A DNA stretch of 64,000 bases from Planococcus sp. CPCC 101016. GTDB taxonomy: Bacteria > Bacillota > Bacilli > Bacillales_A > Planococcaceae. The first letter of the stretch is position 1. Each line of letters opens with the position of its first letter. The stretch covers positions 1,613,624 through 1,677,623 of the forward strand of contig NZ_VOHB01000002.1 of NCBI RefSeq assembly GCF_007859295.1. The letters run 5' to 3'. This document shows, piece after piece, positions 51,210 to 60,716 of this stretch. The notes under the pieces were generated by a model that ran no database searches, was not told the origin of the DNA, and saw nothing but the letters and a program-made list of their open reading frames with translations. Both the position numbers and the translations under genes were made by a program.

Positions 51210-52261
51210 AATCATTAAAATTAAAATCTCAACACGTGCCTGTGATGGTCACTCTTATCTTATTTTTGACAATGTTTGCTTTTGGGGCTTTGCGCTACGA
51301 TAACTTTTTTTCAACTCAGGTATTCTTGAATTTGTTTGTTAATAATGCTTTTTTAATCATCGCAGCAGTAGGAATGACATTTGTTATTATATCAGGTGGA
51401 ATTGATCTGTCAGTCGGATCAGTCATTGCTTTGACCAGTATGGTAGCTGCGTCTCTTTTACAAGATGGCCAATTTTCAGCTTTAACAGTCATTCCTATTT
51501 CTTTACTGGTCGGAACGACGCTTGGATTTATTATGGGTTGTGTTATACATTTCTTTAATCTTCAGCCATTCATCGTAACGCTGGCAGGCCTGTTTTTAGC
51601 AAGAGGGCTGGCATACTTGGTCAGCATTGAAACAATTTCCATCAATAATCCATTCTTCAGTTATATGGCGAGTGCGAGAATTCCTATTCTTGACGGATTT
51701 ATCTCAATCAGTGTAATTATTTCTCTGATTGTTGTTGCTCTTGGTATTTTTATTGCCAAGTCAACCAAATTCGGGCGAAACATCTACGCAATCGGCGGCA
51801 ACGAGCAATCGGCTGTTTTGATGGGATTGCCGGTAGGACGGACGAAAATTTTAATTTACACATTAAGCGGTTTTTGTGCATCTCTTGCAGGATTGGTCTT
51901 TACGTTTTATATGCTGTCTGGTTATGCCCTGCATGCCAATGGGCTGGAACTGGATGTCATTGCGGCAGTTGTAATTGGCGGTACTTTGCTGACAGGTGGA
52001 ATGGGCTATGTGGCAGGCAGTGTGTTCGGGGTTCTTATTTTAGGGATCATCCAGACAATTATTGTGTTTGAAGGGACCCTTAGTTCGTGGTGGACGAAAA
52101 TCGCAGTAGGTGTTTTATTGCTGGCATTCATTGTTTTCCAACGCGTATTCATTACGTTAAGTGAAAATAAGAATACGATAAAACCTTCTGGAACGAATGA
52201 ACAAGAAGCGTTGAAACTTAAATCTGGCGTTAAACCTGGAACAACAGCTGGAAGAGGATAG
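51206..52261 (+). CDS. Sugar ABC transporter permease 2 (YjfF-like)
   Basis: The 351-residue second permease of the RbsC family, with AVGMTFVIISGGIDLSVGSV and LELDVIAAVVIGGTLLTGGM. GTG start overlaps the stop of the previous gene (GCCGTGAAAT). The presence of two different permeases with YtfQ- and YtfR-like partners is the arrangement of the E. coli YtfQRT-YjfF importer. Confidence 0.92.
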   Translation: MKSLKLKSQHVPVMVTLILFLTMFAFGALRYDNFFSTQVFLNLFVNNAFLIIAAVGMTFVIISGGIDLSVGSVIALTSMVAASLLQDGQFSALTVIPISLLVGTTLGFIMGCVIHFFNLQPFIVTLAGLFLARGLAYLVSIETISINNPFFSYMASARIPILDGFISISVIISLIVVALGIFIAKSTKFGRNIYAIGGNEQSAVLMGLPVGRTKILIYTLSGFCASLAGLVFTFYMLSGYALHANGLELDVIAAVVIGGTLLTGGMGYVAGSVFGVLILGIIQTIIVFEGTLSSWWTKIAVGVLLLAFIVFQRVFITLSENKNTIKPSGTNEQEALKLKSGVKPGTTAGRG

Positions 52262-52386
52262 AACAAGTGGCTAGAATGAATAGTAGAAGTGGATAAATGT
52301 AATTTATATATTGAATATGGTATGTTAAACATATACGAATAAGTTTGCAGATTCCATTTATTCTCTAGTGAATTGAGGTAAGAACT

Positions 52387-53511
52387 ATGACAACCAAATA
52401 CAATATGGTGAAACAAGCTATTAAAGCCAAAATTTTAGATGGAGTTTACAAAACAAATGAGAAAATAAGTTCCGAAAGCGAAATGATGAAAGAGTTCGGA
52501 GTCAGTCGACATACAGTAAGGTTGGCAGTCGGTGATCTGGTTACAACGGGCTGGCTCTATCGCCAACAGGGATCAGGAACGTTTTGTGCAGATAGAAGCA
52601 TGTTTGAAACAAACCAAAATAATGGTCCTCAGAAGAGAATTGCCATTGTCACGACTTATTTATCAGATTATATTTTCCCTTCCATTATCAGAGGCGCAGA
52701 AACAAAGCTCAGTGAAGAAGGGTATCAAGTGAGCATCTTTAGTACAAACAATGATCATATTATGGAACGGGCTGTATTGGAGAAAATTCTTTCCCAAGGG
52801 TTTGATGGCGTCATTGTTGAGCCCACAAAAAGTGCGTATTCAAATCCGAATATCTCTTTTTATTTAAACTTAGAGCAGCTTTCCATTCCCTATATAATGA
52901 TCAATGCGTTCTATGATGAATTAGAGCCGATCAATATTGTAATGGATGATGAGAAGAGTGGGTATCTCCAAACCGATCACTTGATTAAATTAGGTCATAG
53001 AAACATAATCGGTTGTTTTAAAACAGACGATACCCAAGGTGTAAAACGAATGAAAGGATTTTTGAAAGCCCACCGGCAAAATAAAATTCCAATTGTTCCT
53101 TCGCATATTATCACTTATAACACAGAGGAAAAATATTCAAAACCCCTTGCCTCATTGGAGAAAATTCTAGACGCAAGCGGTGATTCCATAACTGGTTTAG
53201 TTTGTTACAATGATGAACTGGCTATGCAGTTATTGGAGTTGCTCCGGATCAGGGGTCTGCGGGTTCCAGAAGACATTTCAATTGTTGGCCATGACGACTC
53301 ATTATTGGCGGAAATATCAGAAGTGAAGCTGACTTCTGTGGTACATCCGCAAAGTGAGATGGGCGAACTGGCTGCCAGTGCGATTGTGGATTTGATTGAA
53401 TCGAAAAATAGAAAAACGGATAGTTTTAGTGCGAGTTCAAAAGTTTATGAACCAAAACTCATTGTCAGAAGCTCGACTAAAGATTTGAATTCTGTTGAGT
53501 CTCTTGCATAA
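52387..53511 (+). CDS. AraR-like transcriptional repressor (GntR HTH + LacI-type sugar domain)
   Basis: The 374-residue protein has a GntR winged helix at the N-terminus (about 5-70: GVYKTNEKISSESEMMKEFG, VSRHTVRLAVGDLV) fused to a LacI/PBP1-like effector domain (about 78-360: KRIAIVTTYLSDYIFPSIIR, GHRNIIGCFKTDDTQG, VPEDISIVGHDDS). This is exactly the AraR design. It most likely binds the TACGTAC box at 47332 and possibly 47186, and is relieved by the imported sugar. RBS TGAGGTAAG. No arabinose catabolic gene is in the window. Confidence 0.88.
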   Translation: MTTKYNMVKQAIKAKILDGVYKTNEKISSESEMMKEFGVSRHTVRLAVGDLVTTGWLYRQQGSGTFCADRSMFETNQNNGPQKRIAIVTTYLSDYIFPSIIRGAETKLSEEGYQVSIFSTNNDHIMERAVLEKILSQGFDGVIVEPTKSAYSNPNISFYLNLEQLSIPYIMINAFYDELEPINIVMDDEKSGYLQTDHLIKLGHRNIIGCFKTDDTQGVKRMKGFLKAHRQNKIPIVPSHIITYNTEEKYSKPLASLEKILDASGDSITGLVCYNDELAMQLLELLRIRGLRVPEDISIVGHDDSLLAEISEVKLTSVVHPQSEMGELAASAIVDLIESKNRKTDSFSASSKVYEPKLIVRSSTKDLNSVESLA

Positions 53512-53615
53512 GCAGCCAACTCTCATTCACTTATTAATATGAAAATAGTCCACAGGACAGAAACAAAACAAGTCATTGCCAGTATAAAAATCTATATGAT
53601 TCTATGTAGTACCTA

Positions 53616-53655
53616 AACACAGCCAACGGATGATTACGATGGCTGTGTTTTTTAC
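53616..53655 (+). terminator. Terminator of the sugar ABC/AraR unit
   Basis: AACACAGCCA (53616-53625) pairs with TGGCTGTGTT (53640-53649), followed by TTTTAC. The rest of the gap from 53512 to 53910 shows only the next terminator. Confidence 0.92.
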
Positions 53656-53762
53656 GAGCAAACATTAGTGAGATAATCTTGCATCTTTTCTGTAAAACTG
53701 TAAGATATTTATATTTTGTAACCTTGAATTATATAGTTTATAAGAAAAATCGTATGAAGAGC

Positions 53763-53812
53763 TAATATAAAAGGAAGAGGACACGCCCTAAATAGAGCAT
53801 ACTCTCTTCCTT
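53763..53812 (-). terminator. Terminator of the GAF-STAS gene
   Basis: On the - strand AAGGAAGAG pairs with CTCTTCCTT around a 24-base loop, followed by TTATATT. Confidence 0.7.
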
Positions 53813-53910
53813 CGATATTTATAAAAATTCATTGGCCGATTATACAAAATATGCAGCTTAAAAGGCATTTAGGCAAAGATCAGTATGCACATTCATTGGA
53901 CAATGAAACT

Positions 53911-54756
53911 TTACTTTTGTAATTTGTATCCTATTTTGTTCAGCGCTGATTCAATATCCGTAACGTATTCTGTCTGCAGGTCTGATAAATGATTGCGAAC
54001 TTCCTGAATTTTTACTAGCCATGGGGGAAGTCCAGTCATCATTACTTGTATTCCCATAATACTCAGTCCCAATACTAGATTCTTTAACACATCCGGAAAT
54101 CGGTTTTCTAGTAGGGCGAGCTGTGATAAATCAATGATAAAAGAATGAATACTCTTTTCAGCTGCATAATGCAAAGTGTCTTCCATAATTTTTTGCGAGC
54201 GTTCTTCATTAATATTTCCTTGCAAAGACAAAATAGCCAAACCTTTTTTGATAGGAATGATTGGCACACTCAGCAATTCGATATCCGCGATGGTATTGTC
54301 CAAGTGAATTATGTATGACAAGACCTCAGCCATTTGTTTTAAAAAATGAATGTTCTCGTCGGTGAAATTTCTTTCTTCCTTATCCATTACACATAAGGTG
54401 CCGAAGACATTTCCATAAAAGTCGCGAAGGGTTACTCCTAAAAATCCTTTAACCTCGAGTTGATCTGTTACTTCCAGATCTTTTGTTAAATTGAAGCGGC
54501 CTAAATTATTTGTATACATTGCTTCTTTTTCGCTTTCGAGAATCAGCCGGCAGTAAGTACCATCATAGTCGACTTCATATCCTTCTGGGATAATATAGTG
54601 ATCTTTATTGAATGAACTAATAACTCTCATAGCTTTAGGTTCGCGCTGAGTTACGTAAGCAGTATTGACATCCAGCTCATCGCTTATTACTTGAAACAGT
54701 TTATATGAAACGGTCTTTAATGAATCGTGGGTGGATGTTGTCTTCTTTTCTTGCAT
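53911..54756 (-). CDS. GAF-STAS domain protein, RsbR-like
   Basis: The 281-residue protein has a GAF domain (about 10-165: DVNTAYVTQREPKAMRVISS, GVTLRDFYGNVFGTLCVMDK) and a C-terminal STAS domain (about 175-280: SVPIIPIKKGLAILSLQGNI, IIDLSQLALLENRFPDVLKN). The STAS loop lacks the usual Thr/Ser-Gly of RsbR (DLSQLALL), so phosphorylation at the usual site is doubtful. ATG 54756 is chosen because GGAGGAG is 7 bases upstream; a frame open to 54873 has no such site. It may be a stress-switch input along with the PAS-STAS gene at 27719. Confidence 0.83.
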   Translation of the reverse strand: MQEKKTTSTHDSLKTVSYKLFQVISDELDVNTAYVTQREPKAMRVISSFNKDHYIIPEGYEVDYDGTYCRLILESEKEAMYTNNLGRFNLTKDLEVTDQLEVKGFLGVTLRDFYGNVFGTLCVMDKEERNFTDENIHFLKQMAEVLSYIIHLDNTIADIELLSVPIIPIKKGLAILSLQGNINEERSQKIMEDTLHYAAEKSIHSFIIDLSQLALLENRFPDVLKNLVLGLSIMGIQVMMTGLPPWLVKIQEVRNHLSDLQTEYVTDIESALNKIGYKLQK

Positions 54757-55011
54757 CTTTTTCTCCTCCCTAACGGATGTCAACAAGAACTTATGCTTAA
54801 GTTCTTGACTTTTAAGGCCATTTGAAGGTGCATATGTTGAGCGTGTATAGCTTAGAATTACGTTTTCATACAACTAGTAAAGCATTACAATTGTATACAA
54901 ATCTAGATATACAATGCGTAATTCAATCTTCGAAATACCTCTACTTTTAACCCTATATGATATAAAGAAGATCAGCAACCGTTAGGTAATAAAGATTTTT
55001 AAAAAATAAAA

Positions 55012-55031
55012 AAAGCGGCAAAATCAGCCGC
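55012..55031 (-). terminator. Terminator of rtcB
   Basis: On the - strand GCGGC pairs with GCCGC around TGATTTT, followed by TTTTTTTATTTTT. Confidence 0.8.
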
Positions 55032-55038
55032 CCCCTCA

Positions 55039-56259
55039 TTATTTTCTCATCCAATGTTGAAATTCAGCTGCCTTAAAATTATAAATAGGTTTTAATACGG
55101 ATTGAATATCGATAGTGTCTTTCGTGTTATCTATAATTTCCTGCATCGTTTTATAAGCGAAAGGTGATTCATCGATTGTGTCCTGAGTAACGCTTGTGGT
55201 ATAGACATCTCTCATGGTATCTGTAAAATCATTCAGTTGCAGGAGCTGTTTGGCTTTTGTTCTGGAAAGAATACGGCCAGCTCCGTGTGGACCAGATTGA
55301 TTCCAATCGTCGTTGCCCTTGCCTTTGGCAAGTAGGGAACCATCGCGCATATTAATGGGAATCAGCACCATTTCGTCTTTTCTGGCCGATATTGCGCCTT
55401 TTCGCAAAATCATATATTCCAGATCAATATAATTATGGACGGTATCGATCCGGCCAACTTCCTTAAAAGCCATTGCTTCAAGGAGAACTTGAACCATGGC
55501 AGCACGATTCCATTTGGCGTAATCTTGAGCGATTTGCAAGTCGTTGAAATAATTTTCCATAAGAGAGCCAGTTAGATAGGCAAGATCATGTGGAACAATC
55601 GGCTGTGTGGATTTAAAAGACTTTATCGCGTCCTGTATTTCTTTATGCCGTCCTTCTTTCTTCAAATGAGCAATTAGTTTATCCAGTTCTTCTTTATCAG
55701 TGGATAAGCTCTCAATAGCTTTCTTTTGGTGGTAATTTGCTACTTTAGCTCCGAGATGACGGCTTCCGCTATGGATGACCAAAAACAATCGCCCATCTTC
55801 GGTTCTATTCATTTCTATAAAATGGTTGCCTCCTCCAAGCGTACCGAGGGAAAGGACGGCTGTATCTTTTGAAAAATTGGAAAGTACATTCTCTAACTTT
55901 ATATTTTTCGCGAATTCATGCGCAGTCGTTCGAATAGATTGACCAGAAGGAACTAATGCACGAACAGCCGTATCCAACTTTGCAAAATCGATATCCTGCT
56001 TTTGAACTTCCACACAAAGCATTCCACAGCCAATATCAACTCCGACCAAATTTGGCACAACGCGGTCAATCACCCTCATAGTCGTGCCAATAACCGCACC
56101 TTTTCCGGCGTGGCAGTCTGGCATGATGCGAACATGTGCCTGTTTAGTCAATTCTTCATTTAAGAACTCTTCGATCTGTGATATCGTCATTTCGTCAATA
56201 TTGTTTGTAAACACTTTTGCATCGCTGTATTTCCCCTTTATAACTTTCAAACTCACCAT
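55039..56259 (-). CDS. rtcB: RNA ligase RtcB family
   Basis: The 406-residue protein has the RtcB motifs in order: MPDCHAGKGAVIG (about 46-58), GVDIGCGM (73-80), LGTLGGGNHFIEM (about 138-150), HSGSRHLG (163-170), PHDLAYLTG and GAGRILSRTKA with the guanylated-histidine region SGPHGAGR. RtcB joins 2',3'-cyclic phosphate or 3'-phosphate RNA to 5'-OH RNA using GTP. No rtcA, rtcR or Archease gene is beside it. ATG after AGGGAGA. It is transcribed alone toward a good terminator. Confidence 0.92.
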   Translation of the reverse strand: MVSLKVIKGKYSDAKVFTNNIDEMTISQIEEFLNEELTKQAHVRIMPDCHAGKGAVIGTTMRVIDRVVPNLVGVDIGCGMLCVEVQKQDIDFAKLDTAVRALVPSGQSIRTTAHEFAKNIKLENVLSNFSKDTAVLSLGTLGGGNHFIEMNRTEDGRLFLVIHSGSRHLGAKVANYHQKKAIESLSTDKEELDKLIAHLKKEGRHKEIQDAIKSFKSTQPIVPHDLAYLTGSLMENYFNDLQIAQDYAKWNRAAMVQVLLEAMAFKEVGRIDTVHNYIDLEYMILRKGAISARKDEMVLIPINMRDGSLLAKGKGNDDWNQSGPHGAGRILSRTKAKQLLQLNDFTDTMRDVYTTSVTQDTIDESPFAYKTMQEIIDNTKDTIDIQSVLKPIYNFKAAEFQHWMRK

Positions 56260-56748
56260 TCTCCCTTGTGTCTTAAATTTTCTCTAAATGAATTAACAGA
56301 ATCTAAAGCTAAATTTATCAGGATTGAACCGAACTGTGTAAAAAAATGGATGAATTTCCATCTTGCGTTCAAATTTTAAGAATCACAGTTCAATTGTACT
56401 AGGAACTTTCAATTAATAATCATCGATTCTACATTTGGGTTAGGAAAATTTTAGAAAGTGAAAATTTCGTTTGTAGTCCAGAGTTTACGGGTTTATGTAA
56501 TTTGAAAAATTGAAACTGCATGTTCGAATAAGATTAAAATAGAACCTGAATATACAGAAACTATTTGATTGAATATACTGAGTGTAATTAACAAAGTTTT
56601 AAAGAAGGATCTAGCCATTATTTGAAGTCATTAGTTCCTAAGCTGAAAACAGGTATTAATTAAAGATGTGAATATATGCTGATTTCTTTAAGGTCATTGT
56701 TTTTAAAGAAATAAATTAAGGTTTATCCATATGAATGGAGGAGCACTA
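56260..56748. other. Gene-free AT-rich stretch
   Basis: No frame with a ribosome site, no strong hairpin with a T-run. The region is the divergent promoter space between rtcB (-) and the methyltransferase (+). GATGGAA/TTCCATC-like arms near 56348-56363 are the only visible pairing. Confidence 0.4.
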
Positions 56749-57501
56749 GTGAATGAATTGGAATATAAGAACTTCTATGAGACTGTTGGTAAGGTGAATG
56801 GTTGGGATTTTAGCCAAGTACAAGTTTCTCTTGGTGAACCAGCTTGGGATTTCGGCGAAGAAGTGAAGAAAAGAAGCAACAAAACCGATATGTTGTTGGA
56901 CATTGGTACTGGCGGAGGAGAGGGGCTTCTGACGATTTCCCCTTCTATACTTCTTGCAGTCGGAATCGATTCATCAAGCAGTATGGTGGAATCAGGACAA
57001 CAAAATCTTAAAAAATCGGTTCAAAGAAATGTGCGTTTTATTGAAATGTCTGCTGAGAATTTACAGTTTCCAGAAGGTTTTTTTGATATAGTCATCAGTC
57101 GCCATGCTCCTTTCAATTCTGTAGAAGTGGCTAAAGTTTTAAAAAGTGACGGCATATTTATAACTCAGCAAGTAAGCGAAGACGATAAACTAAACATTAA
57201 AAATGCATTTGGACGTGGCCAATCTGTTGGTGAGAATGATGGCGCCTTAAAAGAAATATACATAAAAGAATTAAAAAAAGCTGGATTTGCTCATGTACAA
57301 GCTTACGATGACAACGTTAAGGAGTATTATCAAAGAACCGAAGATATTTTGTTTTTGCTTCAGCATACGCAGATCATACCTAATTTTGGTTGTGAGAAAG
57401 AAGACTTTGCCTTGTTGAAAAAGTTTATTGCAGCCAACCAAACAGCCAAAGGCATTTGTACAAATTCAAAACGGTTTTTGCTGATAGCGCGGAAATTGTA
57501 A
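56749..57501 (+). CDS. Class I SAM-dependent methyltransferase
   Basis: The 250-residue protein has motif I LLDIGTGGGEGLL (about 46-58), the acidic VGIDSSSSMVESGQQNLKKS loop and the post-III segment EVAKVLKSDGIFITQQV. Substrate unknown (small molecule type, with no target domain). GTG 56749 is preferred, since GGAGGAGC lies 6 bases before it; an ATG at 56731 in the same frame would lie upstream of that site. A Nudix gene follows closely. Confidence 0.8.
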   Translation: MNELEYKNFYETVGKVNGWDFSQVQVSLGEPAWDFGEEVKKRSNKTDMLLDIGTGGGEGLLTISPSILLAVGIDSSSSMVESGQQNLKKSVQRNVRFIEMSAENLQFPEGFFDIVISRHAPFNSVEVAKVLKSDGIFITQQVSEDDKLNIKNAFGRGQSVGENDGALKEIYIKELKKAGFAHVQAYDDNVKEYYQRTEDILFLLQHTQIIPNFGCEKEDFALLKKFIAANQTAKGICTNSKRFLLIARKL

Positions 57502-57549
57502 AGTGAACAATAACCAGAATAATTCCTCTCAAAATAAGGAGTTCAAAAG

Positions 57550-58086
57550 ATGACTACATCATACGTAAAATGGGGAGAAGCGACTGTCAAGTTAACGTGG
57601 GATTCTAATAAGTCACTTCCAGCCGTTAATTTAATAACTAGTGTGCATGGCTTTTGTTTTTGTGAAAATCAATTGCTATTGGTTAATTTAAGACATCGAG
57701 GTTGGGATTTTCCTGGAGGGCATATTGAAAATGGGGAAACGCCTGAAGAATGCATACAAAGAGAAGCAATGGAAGAGGGATATGTTTCGGGCAGCTGTCA
57801 ATTGATAGGGAGTCTAGTTGTCGATCATTCTGAAAATCAACTATGGGACATGAATGGCAAATATCCCAAAATCGGTTATCAAGTATTTTACAGGATGGAT
57901 ATTGAAAAACTGAATGCCTTCAAAGCAGAGCATGAATCGGTGCAAAGAATGATGATACCAATCAATGAAGCGGCAAATTATCATCATGATTGGAATGGAA
58001 TTTATCAAGAAATTCTTTCAGAAGCAATGTGCTTAGAAAAAAATGATAAAACGAAAGAGGCAACATGGAGAAGTAGTAATGAGTAA
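57550..58086 (+). CDS. Nudix hydrolase with an altered Nudix box
   Basis: The 178-residue protein contains GGHIENGETPEECIQREAME, followed by EGYV. It matches the Nudix box GX5EX7REUXEEXGU up to REAMEE, but has GYV in place of xGU, so the Gly position is displaced by one. The catalytic Glu residues are present, so it may well be active on a nucleoside diphosphate derivative. RBS AAGGAG. It lies in a run of + strand genes (methyltransferase, Nudix, AlkD-like). Confidence 0.82.
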   Translation: MTTSYVKWGEATVKLTWDSNKSLPAVNLITSVHGFCFCENQLLLVNLRHRGWDFPGGHIENGETPEECIQREAMEEGYVSGSCQLIGSLVVDHSENQLWDMNGKYPKIGYQVFYRMDIEKLNAFKAEHESVQRMMIPINEAANYHHDWNGIYQEILSEAMCLEKNDKTKEATWRSSNE

Positions 58087-58121
58087 CTGAGACAACTTCT
58101 TTAAGAAAGGATGATGAAATA

Positions 58122-58829
58122 ATGGATATTGAAACGGTCATGCAAGAGCTGGAGGCTTTGGGCAAGGAACGGATGAAAAAAATCTATTTATCCAATGGAG
58201 CACATGAACCGCTTTTTGGCACGGCTACAGGTGCGATGAAGCCGATGGCAAAGAAAATAAAAATCAATCAGGAGTTGGCTGAAGAGCTGTATGCAACTGG
58301 GAATTATGATGCCATGTATTTTGCAGGTATAATAGCTGATCCGAAAGCGATGAGCGCGTCGGATTTCGAACGCTGGATGGAAGGTGCATATTTTTATATG
58401 CTTGCCGACCATGTGGTTGCGGTAACTCTGTCTGAATCAGACATAGCGCAGGAGGTAGCTGACAAGTGGATTGCAAGCGGCGAAGAACTGAAGATGTCCG
58501 CGGGCTGGAGTTGTTATTGCTGGCTTTTAGGAAACAGGCCGGATCCGGAGTTTTCTGAAAGTAAAATTTCCTCTATGTTGGATCTTGTAAAAGAAACAAT
58601 TCAAGATTCACCGGAACGAGCAAAATCCGCTATGAATAATTTTTTGTATACCGTGGCAATTTCGTATAGGCCATTAAATGAAAAGGCCATTGCGACGGCC
58701 AAAGAGGTTGGTGTGGTGGAAATGAAGAAGGAAGGCAAAAAAAGCAGTTTTTTGAATGCCTATGAAAGCATTCAAAAACAAATGGATAAAGGGAGATTGG
58801 GTTTTAAACGCAAGTATGTCCGTTGTTAA
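58122..58829 (+). CDS. DNA alkylation repair enzyme-like protein (AlkD/HEAT-repeat type)
   Basis: The 235-residue protein is made of amphipathic helices and contains LSNGAHEPLFGTATGAMKPM and YFAGIIADPKAMSASDFERW, typical of the AlkD-like DNA glycosylase family of HEAT-like repeats (the WSCYCWLL and SPERAKSAMNNF helices also fit). AlkD enzymes excise N3/N7-alkylated purines. The substrate for this subfamily is not settled. RBS AGAAAGGATG. Confidence 0.72.
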   Translation: MDIETVMQELEALGKERMKKIYLSNGAHEPLFGTATGAMKPMAKKIKINQELAEELYATGNYDAMYFAGIIADPKAMSASDFERWMEGAYFYMLADHVVAVTLSESDIAQEVADKWIASGEELKMSAGWSCYCWLLGNRPDPEFSESKISSMLDLVKETIQDSPERAKSAMNNFLYTVAISYRPLNEKAIATAKEVGVVEMKKEGKKSSFLNAYESIQKQMDKGRLGFKRKYVRC

Positions 58830-58844
58830 AAAGCAGTAAAATAT

Positions 58845-58870
58845 AGAGGATTCATTATATAGGATCCTCT
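58845..58870 (+). terminator. Possible terminator after the AlkD-like gene
   Basis: AGAGGAT (58845-58851) pairs with ATCCTCT (58864-58870); the T-run is weak. Confidence 0.45.
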
Positions 58871-58911
58871 CTCTATTTAAATACAACAAAACCTCTCTTT
58901 TCAATGAAATA

Positions 58912-59187
58912 TCAATCGTCCTCTACGGTTTGCGAGGAGTAGCCAATATACAAAAAGACGAATCCGGTAATCAGTGTGGCACCTGCAAATACAAAACCGA
59001 AGAAACTAACTCCGATACCTGCCTGCACTATAGGCGCAATGATTCCCATAAAAACAAAGTAGATTAGAAAAGGGAGCAGAAATGCTGTGAAATAGCCGGC
59101 ATTGATCCACCGATGCCGCTTCTGTCCAGCAAAACTTTTGACAGCAAAACTTAAAAGAGCAATATATACGGCTAAGATTAGTATCAC
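58912..59187 (-). CDS. Small three-helix membrane protein
   Basis: The 91-residue product starts at a GTG six bases after GGAGGT and begins with a hydrophobic helix (VILILAVYIALLSFAVKSF); two more follow (about 31-53 and 61-83). A longer frame to 59229 would add 14 basic residues, but its start lacks a good site. It follows the hydrolase gene on the - strand. No family recognised. Confidence 0.65.
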   Translation of the reverse strand: MILILAVYIALLSFAVKSFAGQKRHRWINAGYFTAFLLPFLIYFVFMGIIAPIVQAGIGVSFFGFVFAGATLITGFVFLYIGYSSQTVEDD

Positions 59188-59236
59188 TATTATACCTCCA
59201 GTTGGTTTTCTGGCTTTGTATTTTGGCACCCCTACT

Positions 59237-60025
59237 TTACTGATTCAATGACATCATAAAGTTCTTTATGTGTTCTGAACTGGCGGTTGGATTAGTAATG
59301 GGCAAGAGATGGTAACTGTCAGGAATCCGTTTGACTGTTGTGTTTTCATTCGTCAGGGTGAAACGGTTTACTTTCTCTTTTTCCAACTCCTCTTTTTCCT
59401 GATCAGCCAGCAGCAATAAAACAGCGAATTCCTTGGAATGCTGCAGACAATAATTGGTCTCCACTATAGCTTTGGAAAGTGAGTTTACAGCAAGCTCGCT
59501 GCTGTGATGCATATAAACACCATCTTTGAGGAGAAAATTTTGCAGAAAATAGTTTTCAATCCGCTTTTTGTTGCTGAAACTCAGCTTATCCATCGAATTT
59601 ACCTGCTCTTTGATGGCCGCATGTAAATCTTCGATTTGTTCGACGATTGGAAGTTCGATTTCTTCTTCAGATTCTTTGTAATCGCCTGGAAAATAATAGC
59701 CTCCGTCCATCAAGCTTAGAGACAGTACTGATTTAGGGAAAAGATGAGAATAGGCCTGAATGATCCAGGCACCGATTGAGTTCCCTACGAAATGTGCTGT
59801 TGAGATGGATAATTGATTGAGAAGCTTATTTATTTCGGTTAGATAATTGGCGATTGATAAATCTTCAGAAGAATACTGTCCATGCCCGGGCAAGTCGATA
59901 GCAATAAGGCGGAATTCATGTAAGTTGATAGCCAACGCCTCAAAAATTTCTTTGCGCTCGCCAAGAGCAGGTATAGCAACAATGACGGGTCCTTCAGTTT
60001 TGGGATTGTACTGTACATACTGCAT
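59237..60025 (-). CDS. Alpha/beta hydrolase
   Basis: The 262-residue protein has the alpha/beta-hydrolase fold: the oxyanion loop GPVIVAIPALGERKE (12-26), IAIDLPGHGQYS (about 42-53), the nucleophile elbow GNSIGAW (about 80-86, G-x-S-x-G) and a late His in PDSYHLLPI. It could act on esters or lactones; the substrate is unknown. ATG at 60025 follows GAAGAGG. Probably co-transcribed with the small membrane protein gene at 58912. Confidence 0.82.
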   Translation of the reverse strand: MQYVQYNPKTEGPVIVAIPALGERKEIFEALAINLHEFRLIAIDLPGHGQYSSEDLSIANYLTEINKLLNQLSISTAHFVGNSIGAWIIQAYSHLFPKSVLSLSLMDGGYYFPGDYKESEEEIELPIVEQIEDLHAAIKEQVNSMDKLSFSNKKRIENYFLQNFLLKDGVYMHHSSELAVNSLSKAIVETNYCLQHSKEFAVLLLLADQEKEELEKEKVNRFTLTNENTTVKRIPDSYHLLPITNPTASSEHIKNFMMSLNQ

Positions 60026-60207
60026 TATTAACTAAACCTCTTCCGAAAATCATTAGATTTATAAGATTACCAGGTCTATAACTAGTTCGGTAGACAATGG
60101 GAAATACCTGCTGTTTGAAAGCTTCAGTTGGAATGGAAAATATATAAAATGTTGAACAAACTTAAATGAGAAAAAGTAGATTACGATAGGGAATAGGAGA
60201 TAAATGA

Positions 60208-60513
60208 ATGAGGAAGATTTCTATTTGGATGATTGGCTGCTTTTTGATGGCAACGATTATATGTATTTTTGGGCAAGGACTGGCTTACTTTTTGAGTGAG
60301 AATATCGCGCCGATCGCACCAGTTTATTATTTGACCGGACTAACGATTCTCGGGGTTTTACTGTACGTGGTAACTGGTGTTTTGCTTTATTTCTTTTTTA
60401 AAAAGCAGACAATCACTTCGGAAAATCAGGGGATCTGCCTGATGATTTTAGGCATCGTTGCACCAAGTTCCTCTGCATGGGCTTTTTTTGTGACAGTGAT
60501 GTGGTGGGGCTAA
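60208..60513 (+). CDS. Small three-helix membrane protein
   Basis: The 101-residue product has hydrophobic segments at about 5-28, 40-65 and 77-99. RBS TAGGAGATAA. No family recognised. Confidence 0.65.
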   Translation: MRKISIWMIGCFLMATIICIFGQGLAYFLSENIAPIAPVYYLTGLTILGVLLYVVTGVLLYFFFKKQTITSENQGICLMILGIVAPSSSAWAFFVTVMWWG

Positions 60514-60681
60514 ATGCGGGTAGTTGCGTTAAAAATAATTGGCTGAAAATATCTTCATACTTTCAGATATGTAAATTAAGAGAACAAGCAATTATCATAC
60601 TGAATATGACCTTGTCCATGCTATAATGAGGAACTTAGGGCAGTTAAGGATTGTGCTCTTGATGGAACGGATGCCAAAAAG

Positions 60682-60708
60682 CCTCCGCTGACCGATAGAA
60701 TATGGAGG
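60682..60708 (+). promoter_or_regulatory. CCTCC/GGAGG arms that could hide a ribosome site
   Basis: CCTCC (60682-60686) is complementary to the Shine-Dalgarno GGAGG (60704-60708) of the next gene, around a 17-base loop. It may reduce translation initiation in the folded state. Confidence 0.35.
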
Positions 60709-60716
60709 TGTAAGAA

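Noticed and set aside
47526-53511. Ribose or xylose operon
   Set aside because: The binding protein follows YtfQ rather than RbsB, there are two permeases, and no ribokinase, RbsD or xylose genes are beside them.
60662-60691. Nine-residue leader frame (MERMPKSLR) before the zinc-ribbon gene
   Set aside because: Too short and without regulatory codons or a terminator/antiterminator pair to support an attenuator.
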